Shown piece by piece: positions 19,001-26,334 of a stretch of DNA of 64,000 bases (positions within the stretch are counted from its first letter, which is position 1; each line of letters starts with the position of its first letter). This DNA is from CAJXVY01 sp965657575 (lineage in GTDB: Bacteria; Actinomycetota; Actinomycetes; Actinomycetales; Microbacteriaceae), in NCBI GenBank assembly GCA_965657575.1, contig CBFHOK010000001.1, positions 1-64,000 of the forward strand. The letters run 5' to 3'. Position numbers and translations under genes: made by a program. The notes beneath the pieces were generated by a model, which was not told where the DNA came from, searched no databases, and saw nothing but the letters and a program-made list of their open reading frames with translations.

Positions 19001-19467
19001 AGGTCAGAGAGATTTTTGAAGCAGCGTTTGAGGACACCAAAAAAGCCTTTGGTGAAATCTTCCCAATTCTTTTCCCTGGCGGAACCGGAAGCATGGAGCT
19101 TATAACAGCGGAGGACTCGCTGGAAGCAGGGGTTGATGTCAGTGTTAGACCAGCGGGTAAAAAAATAAACAAGCTAAGTCTTTTGAGTGGTGGCGAGAGA
19201 TCCTTGGCGGCGGTTGCCATGCTAATGGCAATCTTTATTGCTCGGCCAAGCCCGTTTTATGTTCTTGATGAGGTGGAGGCAGCACTTGATGATGCCAACC
19301 TGGGAAGACTGTTAGAGGTTTTGGAGAGCTTGCGAGAGAGTTCGCAGCTAGTGGTGATAACCCACCAAAAGCGAACAATGGAGATTGCGGACGTGTTGTA
19401 TGGGGTTTCTATGAAGCAGGATGGAATTACCAAGGTAGTTTCACAAAAATTGGAAAAACATGGTTGA
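16033..19467 (+). CDS. smc: chromosome segregation ATPase SMC
   Basis: A 1144-residue condensin-type ATPase. The N-terminal head carries GPNGSGKSNVVDALAW (Walker A). Two long coiled coils (about 165-490 and 640-980) flank a hinge (about 500-640) with the glycine-rich AALGEVSDALVAP segment. The C-terminal head has LSGGERSLAAVAML (signature) and FYVLDEVEAALDDAN (Walker B). TTG 16033 follows AAGGAG at a rather long spacing of about 11 bases. The end overlaps ftsY by 8 bp. ScpA/ScpB partners are not in this window. Confidence 0.96.
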   Translation: MHLKSLTLKGFKSFAQTTTLNFEPGVTAVVGPNGSGKSNVVDALAWVMGEQGVKSLRGAKMEDVIFAGTSTQAPLGRASVELVIDNADGALPIDYSEVSISRTLFRNGSSEYAINGDQCRLLDVQELLSDSGLGREMHVIVGQGQLDSILRADPLERRGLIEEAAGVLKYRRRKERSERKLEAMQGNLQRLNDLISEVGRQLKPLAKQAEVAKRAKEIGSRLTSVRSDLYSMQLRTLEGRLEQLNASESEKKAEREILNQQLSSTAEYIKELEQSLLISDGTEAKELVYRFETLARSIDSTKAVLEQKLQSLESESDFDIDSEAFANQLSEVEAEIESQAKNIELLEAELETLASKREQKLDEIGKVQAEFQLLAEQADSRRAEISKFDSETSIFESRLHSKQEQLQKNLDQLEITKDQLVSYRGEFESMTETLGVGDEQKLKQDYQDAQQKKADAQKQLNDKQASMQEVVTDLEATQARLSALRLGLEQTDGSKELARQSPENLSGFLAEHLKIDAGYQSAVAAALGEVSDALVAPSMKNAIKAANLLGQQQLGQAMIVVIEELKKIRGNGEIAGFSPIGNFFEGPRAIHDFLKGIVIAESMEDAEKALESSEINAVVTKNGELIKPNQLRAGKQSGASKVELSTEAELAEGRIEKLRGSEKVLSAEIDQLQANLTVAETAEKQSLDSLRTLDAELAKHAEKSGRLRAQIESSETAISQLTDQNSELEVEISELSKNLSERSINRPSELSSPEKPETLANLETELASLRAEEFEKRVELGGSKERISQLSSRANQLKQEITLAEKKIAEQKLRRQERETEIVSSSRKLSQLPQLAALIEQSLVQAREKAENYSAERNALTEKLSHYRQQADDIRNKLAGSQAEVQSSEMRKHELALSKNSLLEKISDELGLTGDELLTQNLETEESEETLKQQLRQAKIDYAQLGQFNPMALEQLESLEQRHQYLKEQLADVEAARKDLRGIISTLDEQVREIFEAAFEDTKKAFGEIFPILFPGGTGSMELITAEDSLEAGVDVSVRPAGKKINKLSLLSGGERSLAAVAMLMAIFIARPSPFYVLDEVEAALDDANLGRLLEVLESLRESSQLVVITHQKRTMEIADVLYGVSMKQDGITKVVSQKLEKHG

Positions 19468-20389
19468 TTTCAAATTTTGGCGCAAGGACAAATCCAATCA
19501 GCAAACAGTTGAGGTTGAGCTTCCGAAGCGGGATTTGAGTGGTATTCGCTCATTGTTTCCCGGTGAGATGAACGCCGATTCGATTCAGGACCTTGAAGAC
19601 ATTTTGCTGATGGCCGATTTTGGTGTCGGAGCAAGCGAGCAAATTGTTGCAGAGCTCAAACAACGAGCAAATAAGTTTGGGGCGGTAAATGATGCCGAGC
19701 TCAGACTGGTGCTCAAAGACTTGCTAGTTGAATACCTCGAGAGAGATGATTCGCAGCTAAATCTAACCACCGGAAAACTTCCTTATGTGTTTTTGGTTGT
19801 TGGAGTCAATGGTGCTGGTAAGACAACCACTATCGGCAAATTAGCCCGCTGGTTATCAGATGGAGGTTGGCGAGTCACGCTAGGAGCTGCTGACACCTTC
19901 CGTGCAGCTGCAGTGGATCAGCTAGCCACCTGGGCAGATCGAGCAGAGGCAGATATCGTCAAGCCTGAAAAAGAAGGTCAGGATCCTGCCAGTGTTGCCT
20001 ATCAAACTGTTCAGAGGGCAATCGAGCAGGATAGCGATATCGCAATTATTGATACCGCAGGCAGATTGCAAAACAAAAAAGACCTGATGGATGAATTGGG
20101 AAAGATTCGCAGGGCGGTCGACAAAATCGCTCAGGTGGATGAGGTCTTGCTGGTAATTGATTCCACCACCGGTCAAAACGGCGTGAATCAGGCAAGGGCC
20201 TTCAGTGAGGTCAGTGACGTCACCGGGTTGGTATTGACCAAACTTGACGGAACCGCAAAGGGCGGGGTTTTATACGCTATCCAGCGAGAATTTGATATTC
20301 CTGTGAAACTGGTCGGTGTTGGCGAAGGCATAAACGACTTCGCTTTTTTCAGTGCCGAAGAATTCGCTCGCGGATTAGTCGCCAGGTAA
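19460..20389 (+). CDS. ftsY: signal recognition particle receptor FtsY
   Basis: A 309-residue SRP-GTPase that docks ribosome-Ffh complexes at the membrane translocon. The NG domain is complete: VNGAGKTTTIGKLA (G1), AADTFRAAAVDQL, DTAGRLQNK (G3), TKLDGTAKGG (G4). The acidic A domain typical of E. coli FtsY is nearly absent; only a short charged N-terminus (FKFWRKDKSNQQ) precedes NG, as in other compact Gram-positive versions. It overlaps smc by 8 bp and is 26 bp upstream of ffh, so both SRP GTPases share one operon. Confidence 0.96.
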   Translation: MVDFKFWRKDKSNQQTVEVELPKRDLSGIRSLFPGEMNADSIQDLEDILLMADFGVGASEQIVAELKQRANKFGAVNDAELRLVLKDLLVEYLERDDSQLNLTTGKLPYVFLVVGVNGAGKTTTIGKLARWLSDGGWRVTLGAADTFRAAAVDQLATWADRAEADIVKPEKEGQDPASVAYQTVQRAIEQDSDIAIIDTAGRLQNKKDLMDELGKIRRAVDKIAQVDEVLLVIDSTTGQNGVNQARAFSEVSDVTGLVLTKLDGTAKGGVLYAIQREFDIPVKLVGVGEGINDFAFFSAEEFARGLVAR

Positions 20390-20415
20390 TCTTTAGTCGG
20401 TAGAAGGAGTATTCA

Positions 20416-21906
20416 TTGTTCGGAGATCTGTCAACCAGACTGAGTGACACCTTCAGAAACCTCAGAACCCGCGGAAAGCTTACCGAGGCTGACATCGATG
20501 GCACACTCAGAGACATCCGAAAAGCACTTTTGGAGGCAGATGTTTCGCTGGACGTGGTGAAGTCTTTTATCGCAGCCGTCAGAGAACGAGCTTTGGGTGA
20601 CGAGGTCTCAAAAGCTTTGAACCCAGCCCAGCAGGTGGTGCAGATTGTCAATTCCGAACTTGTTGGCATCCTGGGAGGCGAGGCAAGACAGCTCCGACTT
20701 TCTAAAAATCCACCGACTGTAATCATGCTTGCGGGACTGCAAGGCTCTGGAAAAACTACTTTGGCTGGAAAATTGGCTCTCTGGCTAAAAAACCAGCAGC
20801 AAACACCACTGTTGGTGGCCTGTGATCTGCAAAGACCTAATGCCGTCAATCAATTAACAGTTTTATCCGAGAGAGCTGGGGTGGATATCTTTGCCCCAGA
20901 GCCAGGCAATGGAGTTGGTGACCCCGTAAAGGTTGCCAAGGACTCAATTGACTACGCAAAATCCAAAGCACACTCGGTTGTAATTATTGATACCGCTGGA
21001 CGACTGGGTGTTGATCAGGAGCTTATGAAACAGGCTTCAGATATCAGGCAGGCGACTGATCCGGATGAGGTCTTGTTCGTTATTGATTCAATGCTTGGTC
21101 AGGATGCGGTGAGTGTTGCGCAAGCTTTTAATGACGGCGTTGGAATAACCGGTTCCGTATTGACAAAGCTTGACGGTGACGCCAGGGGAGGTGCTGCCCT
21201 CAGCGTTGCATCGGTTACTGGCGAGTCGGTCTTGTTCAGCTCCACCGGTGAGGGGCTAGAAGATTTCGAGCAGTTTTACCCCGATCGAATGGCCAGCAGA
21301 ATTCTGGACCTTGGCGATGTGCTGACTCTAATTGAGCAGGCTCAAAAGACCTTTGACGAAGAACAGCAAAAACAGCTTGCGGAGAAAATCGCCAAAGAGA
21401 GTTTTACTCTTGAGGATTTTTTGGATCAAATGCAACAGCTGAAAAAGATGGGCTCCATGAAGTCTCTGCTGGGCATGATGCCTGGTGCGGGAAATATGAA
21501 AAAGCAGCTGGAAGATTTTGATGAGGATGAACTCAAACACACCGAGGCGATAATCCAGTCAATGACTCCAGTTGAGCGTCAGCAGCCAAGAGTGCTAAAC
21601 GGCTCTAGAAGGCAAAGAATTGCTAGGGGTAGTGGGACAACGGTTACTGAGGTAAATGCCCTGGTAAACCGCTTTGAGCAGGCTGCGAAGATGATGAAGA
21701 CTATGTCCAGGGGTGGAACCCCGCAGATCCAGGGCATGAACATGGGTGGTCTGGGGGCTGGGAACCCATCAGCTAAAAAGGGTAAAAGCAAGAAGAAAAA
21801 GGGTTCAAAGAGTGGAAATCCAGCGAAAAGGGCTGCTGAAGAGAGAGCTTTACTAGAGGGAAAACCACAAAAATCTGAGGGAAGTGGAAGCGCTTTCGGA
21901 CTTTAG
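20416..21906 (+). CDS. ffh: signal recognition particle protein Ffh
   Basis: A 496-residue SRP54 homologue that binds signal sequences and 4.5S RNA. The NG domain has GLQGSGKTTLAGKLA, DTAGRLGVD and TKLDGDARGGAAL. The C-terminal M domain is methionine-rich (MQQLKKMGSMKSLLGMMPG) with the RNA-binding helix-turn-helix RIARGSGTTVTEVN, then a Gly/Lys-rich tail. TTG 20416 is behind AAGGAG. Downstream 141 bp lead to rpsP. Confidence 0.97.
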   Translation: MFGDLSTRLSDTFRNLRTRGKLTEADIDGTLRDIRKALLEADVSLDVVKSFIAAVRERALGDEVSKALNPAQQVVQIVNSELVGILGGEARQLRLSKNPPTVIMLAGLQGSGKTTLAGKLALWLKNQQQTPLLVACDLQRPNAVNQLTVLSERAGVDIFAPEPGNGVGDPVKVAKDSIDYAKSKAHSVVIIDTAGRLGVDQELMKQASDIRQATDPDEVLFVIDSMLGQDAVSVAQAFNDGVGITGSVLTKLDGDARGGAALSVASVTGESVLFSSTGEGLEDFEQFYPDRMASRILDLGDVLTLIEQAQKTFDEEQQKQLAEKIAKESFTLEDFLDQMQQLKKMGSMKSLLGMMPGAGNMKKQLEDFDEDELKHTEAIIQSMTPVERQQPRVLNGSRRQRIARGSGTTVTEVNALVNRFEQAAKMMKTMSRGGTPQIQGMNMGGLGAGNPSAKKGKSKKKKGSKSGNPAKRAAEERALLEGKPQKSEGSGSAFGL

Positions 21907-22047
21907 CTAGCACTTATCGCCCTTTTCTGGCAGAATATCGAGGTGCTCTAAGTGGCTTGACCCTCTATCTGGCCCTTGGAGCTAAATTTGTGAACCGAGT
22001 TTCCCCGCGGTGATGCAGATATATCCCACTTGTGAAATAGGAGAATT
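21907..22047. promoter_or_regulatory. ffh-rpsP intergenic leader with possible promoter and pairing segments
   Basis: This 141 bp gap is long for the operon and holds no gene. AGCACTTA (21909-21916) can pair in part with GTGCT (21943-21947) or with TAAGTG (21949-21954), two mutually exclusive short stems. TTGACC (21957-21962) followed by TAAATT (21983-21988) resembles promoter elements, though the 20 bp spacer is long. A clean T-run terminator was not seen. AGGAG precedes the rpsP GTG. Confidence 0.3.
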
Positions 22048-22659
22048 GTGGCAGTAAAGATCCGCCTTAAGCGAATTGGAAAGATTCGTGCACCCCAGTA
22101 CCGCGTCGTAGTAGCAGACTCAAAGACCCACCGTGATGGTTTGGTCATTGAAGAAATCGGTCGCTATGTTCCGACCACCGACCCATCAATTATTGAAATC
22201 AATGGTGAGCGTGCTCAGTATTGGCTTTCAGTTGGCGCTCAGCCAACCGAGCCAGTCATGGCACTTCTAAAGCTCACCGGTGACTACCAAGCCTCTAAGG
22301 GCGAGAAGGCCGTGAACATGGTCAAGCCTCAGGTTGAGAAGGAAGCATTCTCTCCCGACACCAGCAAAAAGAGTGTGATTCTTCCTAAGGAAGAGAAGAA
22401 GGAAGAGCCCGTAGCAGAAACCCCAGCGGCAGAAGCTCCAGCGGAAACTGAAGCACCTGCAGAAGCTCCAGCAGAGGCCGTTGCAGAAGCTCCAGCAGAG
22501 ACAGCAGCAGAGGCGCCAGCTGAGGCCGAGGCAGCAGCTCCTGCAGCTGAAGAAGCTCCTGCTGAAGAAGCTCCAGCCGAGGAGGCTCCAGCTGCCGAGG
22601 CAAGCGAAGAGCCAAAGGCTGAAGAGTCAGCTGAAGCTTCCGAGACCGACAAGGCTTAG
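22048..22659 (+). CDS. rpsP: 30S ribosomal protein S16 with long acidic C-terminal tail
   Basis: S16 core (about residues 1-85: MAVKIRLKRIGKIRAPQYR, VGAQPTEPVMALLK), a 16S rRNA-binding protein needed for 30S assembly. Residues from about 115 to 203 form a low-complexity tail of Ala, Glu and Pro repeats (APAEEAPAEE type) with almost no lysine until the end. Typical S16 is 80-160 residues; an Ala/Glu tail occurs in Actinobacteria, but this one is long and acidic. GTG 22048 follows AGGAGAATT. khpA starts 2 bp downstream. Confidence 0.95.
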   Translation: MAVKIRLKRIGKIRAPQYRVVVADSKTHRDGLVIEEIGRYVPTTDPSIIEINGERAQYWLSVGAQPTEPVMALLKLTGDYQASKGEKAVNMVKPQVEKEAFSPDTSKKSVILPKEEKKEEPVAETPAAEAPAETEAPAEAPAEAVAEAPAETAAEAPAEAEAAAPAAEEAPAEEAPAEEAPAAEASEEPKAEESAEASETDKA

Positions 22660-22661
22660 TT

Positions 22662-22898
22662 ATGTTGCAGGCTGCGCTTGAGCATCTTGTGAAGTCAATC
22701 GTTGAAAACCCCGACGACGCGACTGTAGTTAGCAAGGTCAATGCTCGTGGTGAGACTTTGGAGATCAGGGTGCACCCAGACGACCTAGGTCGCGTAATTG
22801 GGCGCAGCGGAAAAACAGCTAGAGCCTTGAGAACTTTGGTGAAGGCCTTAGCGGAAGGAAAGCGCGTCCGAGTGGACGTGGTGGATACCGATTCCTGA
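22662..22898 (+). CDS. khpA: KH-domain RNA-binding protein KhpA
   Basis: A 78-residue single KH domain. VHPDDLGRVIGRSGKTARALRT holds the GxxG loop (GRSG) that contacts RNA. KhpA binds RNA globally and affects cell-wall and division genes in Gram-positives, often with KhpB/Jag. Position between rpsP and rimM is the standard location. The ATG is 2 bp after rpsP, and the stop overlaps the inferred rimM start region. Confidence 0.93.
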   Translation: MLQAALEHLVKSIVENPDDATVVSKVNARGETLEIRVHPDDLGRVIGRSGKTARALRTLVKALAEGKRVRVDVVDTDS

Positions 22899-23436
22899 GC
22901 AGACCACCCTTAGAGTAGGCCGTTTGGTCAAAGCCCACGGCCTTAAGGGTGCTTTGAAGTTGGAGCTGTATACAGATTCTCCCGAACTTAGGTTTGCCAA
23001 GGGAAACCAGCTAATGCTTCAAGTTCCCGAAGACTCTGCGTGGTTTGGAAAAACCGTCACTGTCAAGGAACTCCGCTGGTATAACCAATCCGCGGTTTTG
23101 TTTCTCGAGGGCGTTGAGGACAGGGATGCTGCGGAGACTCTGGTGAAGGCAATCCTGCTAATTGAACAACCCCTAGATGAATTACCTCAAGAGCCCGATA
23201 CCTGGTATGACCACCAACTTGTCGGTTTAGAGGTGAGGGTTGATGGTGAAAAGGTCGGGGAGGTTATCCGAGTGGACCACTTCCCGGCGCAGGATCTGCT
23301 GATTGTGAAAACCGAAAAAGATGAGGTGATGGTGCCTTTTGTTTCGGTGATTGTGCCAGAGGTCAATCAAACAGAGGGTTATTTGGTGGTAACACCTCCG
23401 CAGGGATTGTTTATCGAGGAATCCGATGAGAATTGA
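22891..23436 (+). CDS. rimM: ribosome maturation factor RimM, likely rare start codon
   Basis: RimM binds S19 and assists maturation of the 30S head. The N-terminal half has VKAHGLKGALKLELYTD, and the C-terminal PRC-barrel contains YDHQLVGLEV and MVPFVSVIVPEV. The first conventional start in frame is TTG 22924, but this would remove LRVGR, a conserved first strand of the family. The frame remains open upstream to a stop at 22849 without ATG, GTG or TTG. ATT 22891 would give IPEQTTLRVGRLV, a normal-looking N-terminus of 181 residues overlapping khpA by 8 bp. I therefore list 22891, with 22924 as fallback. The 3' end overlaps trmD by 11 bp. Confidence 0.85.
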   Translation: MPEQTTLRVGRLVKAHGLKGALKLELYTDSPELRFAKGNQLMLQVPEDSAWFGKTVTVKELRWYNQSAVLFLEGVEDRDAAETLVKAILLIEQPLDELPQEPDTWYDHQLVGLEVRVDGEKVGEVIRVDHFPAQDLLIVKTEKDEVMVPFVSVIVPEVNQTEGYLVVTPPQGLFIEESDEN

Positions 23437-24100
23437 TGCGATTACCGTCTTTCCAGAAATGTTTGATTGGCTCAATCACTCACTGATAGGCAAAGCTCAG
23501 GAAAAAAAGCTAATCCAATTCAGTGCTGTCAATCCCAGAGAGTTCACCAACGATGTTCACAAAACGGTTGATGACTCTCCCTATGGCGGGGGTGCGGGTA
23601 TGGTCATAAAACCTGAACCACTGGGCCAGGCTCTAGATAGCCTTATCGATGCTGAAACCACAGTTATTTTTCCGACACCTGCAGGAAAGTTATTCAATCA
23701 AGAAATTGCCAAAGAATTGAGTGCCAAGAAACACCTGGTGTTTGTTTGCGGAAGGTACGAAGGTATTGATCAGCGGGTGGTTGATTATGCGGACTCAAAA
23801 GCCGAAACCCTTGAGCTTTCCATTGGAGACTATGTAATCAACGGCGGTGAAGCCGCCTCGGTTGTGATGATTGAGGCGATAACCAGACTGATCCCAGGGG
23901 TAATTGGAAACAGTGAGTCTCTGGTTGAAGAGTCTCACGAAGATGGTTTGGTTGAATATCCAAGTTACACAAAGCCTGCAAGCTGGAATGGATTGGATGT
24001 TCCAGAGGTGCTACTCAGTGGCAATCATGCAGAAATTGCAAAGTGGAGAAAACAGCAACAGTTAGACAGAACAAAGAAAAATAGACCGGACCTGATCTAA
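23426..24100 (+). CDS. trmD: tRNA (guanine37-N1)-methyltransferase
   Basis: A 224-residue SPOUT methyltransferase placing m1G at position 37 of tRNAs to prevent frameshifting. YGGGAGMVIKPEPL, VCGRYEGIDQRV and SIGDYVINGGE form the trefoil-knot SAM site, and the C-terminal helical domain ends in a basic stretch. It overlaps rimM by 11 bp; rplS follows after 131 bp with its own likely promoter. Confidence 0.97.
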   Translation: MRIDAITVFPEMFDWLNHSLIGKAQEKKLIQFSAVNPREFTNDVHKTVDDSPYGGGAGMVIKPEPLGQALDSLIDAETTVIFPTPAGKLFNQEIAKELSAKKHLVFVCGRYEGIDQRVVDYADSKAETLELSIGDYVINGGEAASVVMIEAITRLIPGVIGNSESLVEESHEDGLVEYPSYTKPASWNGLDVPEVLLSGNHAEIAKWRKQQQLDRTKKNRPDLI

Positions 24101-24104
24101 TCTA

Positions 24105-24133
24105 TTGAGAGATTGCAGGTTTTGTGGGATACT
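24105..24133 (+). promoter_or_regulatory. candidate promoter for rplS operon
   Basis: TTGAGA (24105-24110) and GATACT (24128-24133) are separated by 17 bp in the 131 bp trmD-rplS gap. A small hairpin TGCCG(10 nt)CGGCA (24157-24176) lies in the presumed leader before the GGGAAGAGAAG ribosome site. Pattern match only; a transcription start is not shown by sequence. Confidence 0.4.
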
Positions 24134-24231
24134 TTCTCCTTGTGCCAGTGAAGCTCTGCCGCAGGGGAGCACGGCATTTACACCCAACTAGAGACCATTT
24201 AGACCTGCGTGCTAAAGGGAAGAGAAGATAA

Positions 24232-24579
24232 ATGAACATCCTAGATTCAGTAGACGCCGGAAATCTCCGTGACGATATTCCAGAGTTCCGTGCCGGTGAC
24301 ACCGTAAAGGTTCACGTAAACATCATTGAGGGAAACCGCAGCCGTGTCCAGGTTTTCCAAGGAATCGTAATCCGCAAAAGCGGTAGGGGTGTTCGCGAGA
24401 CTTTTACAGTAAGAAAGATTTCCTTCCAGGTTGGAGTTGAAAGAACCTTCCCAGTTCACAGCCCAATCATTGAAAAGATTGAAGTTGTTTCGCGAGGAGA
24501 TGTTCGTCGCGCGAAGCTTTACTACCTCCGCGACCTGCGCGGCAAGGCAGCCAAGATCAAAGAAAAGCGCGAGAATTAA
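24232..24579 (+). CDS. rplS: 50S ribosomal protein L19
   Basis: A 115-residue L19 at the 30S-50S interface. Diagnostic segments are FRAGDTVKVHVNIIEGNRSR, VFQGIVIRKSGRGVRETFTV and LYYLRDLRGKAAKIKEKR near the C-terminus. Preceded by a 131 bp leader with promoter-like elements and followed 3 bp later by lepB, so the signal peptidase is probably cotranscribed. Confidence 0.97.
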   Translation: MNILDSVDAGNLRDDIPEFRAGDTVKVHVNIIEGNRSRVQVFQGIVIRKSGRGVRETFTVRKISFQVGVERTFPVHSPIIEKIEVVSRGDVRRAKLYYLRDLRGKAAKIKEKREN

Positions 24580-24582
24580 TTC

Positions 24583-25326
24583 ATGTCGTCCGAGCTTCGC
24601 CCAAGAAGGCGAAGCCTCTGGCGCTCGTTTGGTCGTGGCGTAAAAAGGCTTAGAAAAAACAGTTTTGTCTCGCTTGTTTTAGACATAGTGATCATCCTGG
24701 GCACCGCCTTGGTGCTGTCTGTTCTAATCAAAGCCTTTCTCATCAGGTCTTTTTTCATTCCCTCCGGCTCGATGCTGGAAACACTGCAGATAAATGACCG
24801 CATCATAGTAAACGTGATGGTTCCGCAAATCATTGAGGTCAATCGCGGCGACGTGGTTGTCTTTCAAGATCCAGGTGGTTGGCTGGGGCCAGTTCGCGAT
24901 AATGACCGTGAATGGTACGAAGAACTCGGAGATTTTGTCCTGGGGAGTTTTGGAATTACCGCACCTGACAGCGATGAGCACCTTGTCAAGCGAGTTATCG
25001 GAATGCCCGGCGATACGGTTGTCTGCTGTGATGAAAACGGACTGCTGCAAATTAACGGTGTTTCAATAAACGAGGTCTATCTTCCAAATGGTGCAGAGCC
25101 TTCAAATATGGAATTTTCCGTTACTGTCCCGGAGGATTCGTTCTGGGTAATGGGTGACAACCGCGGCAACAGTCAGGATTCTAGGTATCACACGAGCCTT
25201 CCAGGAGGTGGGTTTGTTCACAAAGACTTCTTGGTCGGACGAGCCTTTGTGGTCTCATGGCCCGCGGAGAACTGGAATTGGCTAGACAATTTCAGCGAAG
25301 TGTTTGATGACGTTCCCAAACCTTGA
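24583..25326 (+). CDS. lepB: type I signal peptidase
   Basis: A 247-residue membrane serine-lysine protease cleaving Sec/Tat signal peptides outside the membrane. One N-terminal transmembrane helix (about residues 27-48) precedes the catalytic Ser in IPSGSMLETLQINDRI and the general-base Lys in HLVKRVIGMPGDTV. The C-terminal box is MGDNRGNSQDSRY. The last 20 bp overlap rnhB. Length and all motifs are normal. Confidence 0.96.
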   Translation: MSSELRPRRRSLWRSFGRGVKRLRKNSFVSLVLDIVIILGTALVLSVLIKAFLIRSFFIPSGSMLETLQINDRIIVNVMVPQIIEVNRGDVVVFQDPGGWLGPVRDNDREWYEELGDFVLGSFGITAPDSDEHLVKRVIGMPGDTVVCCDENGLLQINGVSINEVYLPNGAEPSNMEFSVTVPEDSFWVMGDNRGNSQDSRYHTSLPGGGFVHKDFLVGRAFVVSWPAENWNWLDNFSEVFDDVPKP

Positions 25327-25933
25327 AACTGAACTAGCACTCATAGCCGAATTCGGCTCGGTGGTTTGCGTTGATGAGGTCGGACGGGGCGCTGTGGCTG
25401 GACCAGTGGTGGTTGGTGCCACCGTGTTCACAAAATCATCATCTGTTGAATTTCCGAAGGGCCTAAAAGACTCAAAGCTAATTGCGGAAGCCAAGCGGGA
25501 GGCGATGGCGCTAGCCAGTGCGGAATGGTTGGAACATGCGGTTGGTGAGGTTAGTGCTGAAGAAATAGACCGAATTGGAATTTCCGAGGCTTTGAAAAAA
25601 GCAGGGTTAGAAGCCATTGCCAAATTGCCCGATCAGCCAAGAGTGGTTCTTTTGGATGGAAAGCACAACTGGCTGGGTGACGACGGGGTAATAACTCAGG
25701 TGAAAGCCGATCAGCGGTGTGCGGCGGTAAGTGCTGCAAGTGTTATTGCAAAACACTATCGGGATGAAATCATGCGAAAGCTTTCAACTGAATACCCTCA
25801 ATACGCTTGGGAATCAAATAAGGGATACGCCTCTGAAGGGCATGTGAGAGCTATTCAAGATTACGGACACACCGAATTTCACAGAAAAACTTGGTTAACT
25901 CGAATAATCAATTCGGAACAAACCCTTTTCTAG
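25307..25933 (+). CDS. rnhB: ribonuclease HII
   Basis: A 208-residue enzyme that removes ribonucleotides and RNA primers from RNA-DNA hybrids. VCVDEVGRGAVAGPVVVGA contains the Asp-Glu catalytic pair with the GRG motif, KADQRCAAVSAASVIAK the later acidic and lysine residues. I prefer ATG 25307 to the adjacent TTG 25304. The start lies within the end of lepB. Confidence 0.95.
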   Translation: MTFPNLETELALIAEFGSVVCVDEVGRGAVAGPVVVGATVFTKSSSVEFPKGLKDSKLIAEAKREAMALASAEWLEHAVGEVSAEEIDRIGISEALKKAGLEAIAKLPDQPRVVLLDGKHNWLGDDGVITQVKADQRCAAVSAASVIAKHYRDEIMRKLSTEYPQYAWESNKGYASEGHVRAIQDYGHTEFHRKTWLTRIINSEQTLF

Positions 25934-25950
25934 GTTTACACTGGCGGTTA

Positions 25951-26274
25951 ATGGATGAGCAAGAATTTGAAGATTTTGACAGAGAAGCTGAGCTTTCTCT
26001 GTATCGGGAGTATCGCGAAGTAATAAAGATGTTCCGCTTCGTTATCGAAACTGAGCGAAGGTTTTATCTTGCCAATGAGGTCGAGCTGAAGCGAGTTGAC
26101 GCTGGCAGTGATTTCTACTTCGAGCTTTCAATGACTGATGTTTGGGTTTGGGACACCTACCGAACCGACCGCTTCACAAAAAGCGTGAATGTGCTGACTT
26201 TTAAGGACGTCAACGTTGAAGAACTTGGCAATCAGGAAATTGAGATTCCAAAAGAGTTTGCAATAGAAGACTAG
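25951..26274 (+). CDS. DUF2469 family protein
   Basis: A 107-residue acidic protein conserved across Actinobacteria directly after rnhB. SLYREYREVIKMFRFVIETE and RRFYLANEVELK are the hallmark of the family. The open frame extends upstream to 25891 through the end of rnhB, but ATG 25951 matches the usual N-terminus (an acidic stretch before YREYR). Function is not known; a role close to DNA replication or repair has been guessed only from neighbours. Confidence 0.88.
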   Translation: MDEQEFEDFDREAELSLYREYREVIKMFRFVIETERRFYLANEVELKRVDAGSDFYFELSMTDVWVWDTYRTDRFTKSVNVLTFKDVNVEELGNQEIEIPKEFAIED

Positions 26275-26334
26275 TTTTCCACATTTACTCCGCCTTGATA
26301 ATTCTGACCCTGATTTTCTAAAAGACTCTCTGTC

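Noticed and set aside
22329..22741. Ser/Ala-rich and Leu-rich open frames over the S16 tail (and similar at 29078-29704 over the S2 tail)
   Set aside because: By-products of the low-complexity repeat DNA in other frames.
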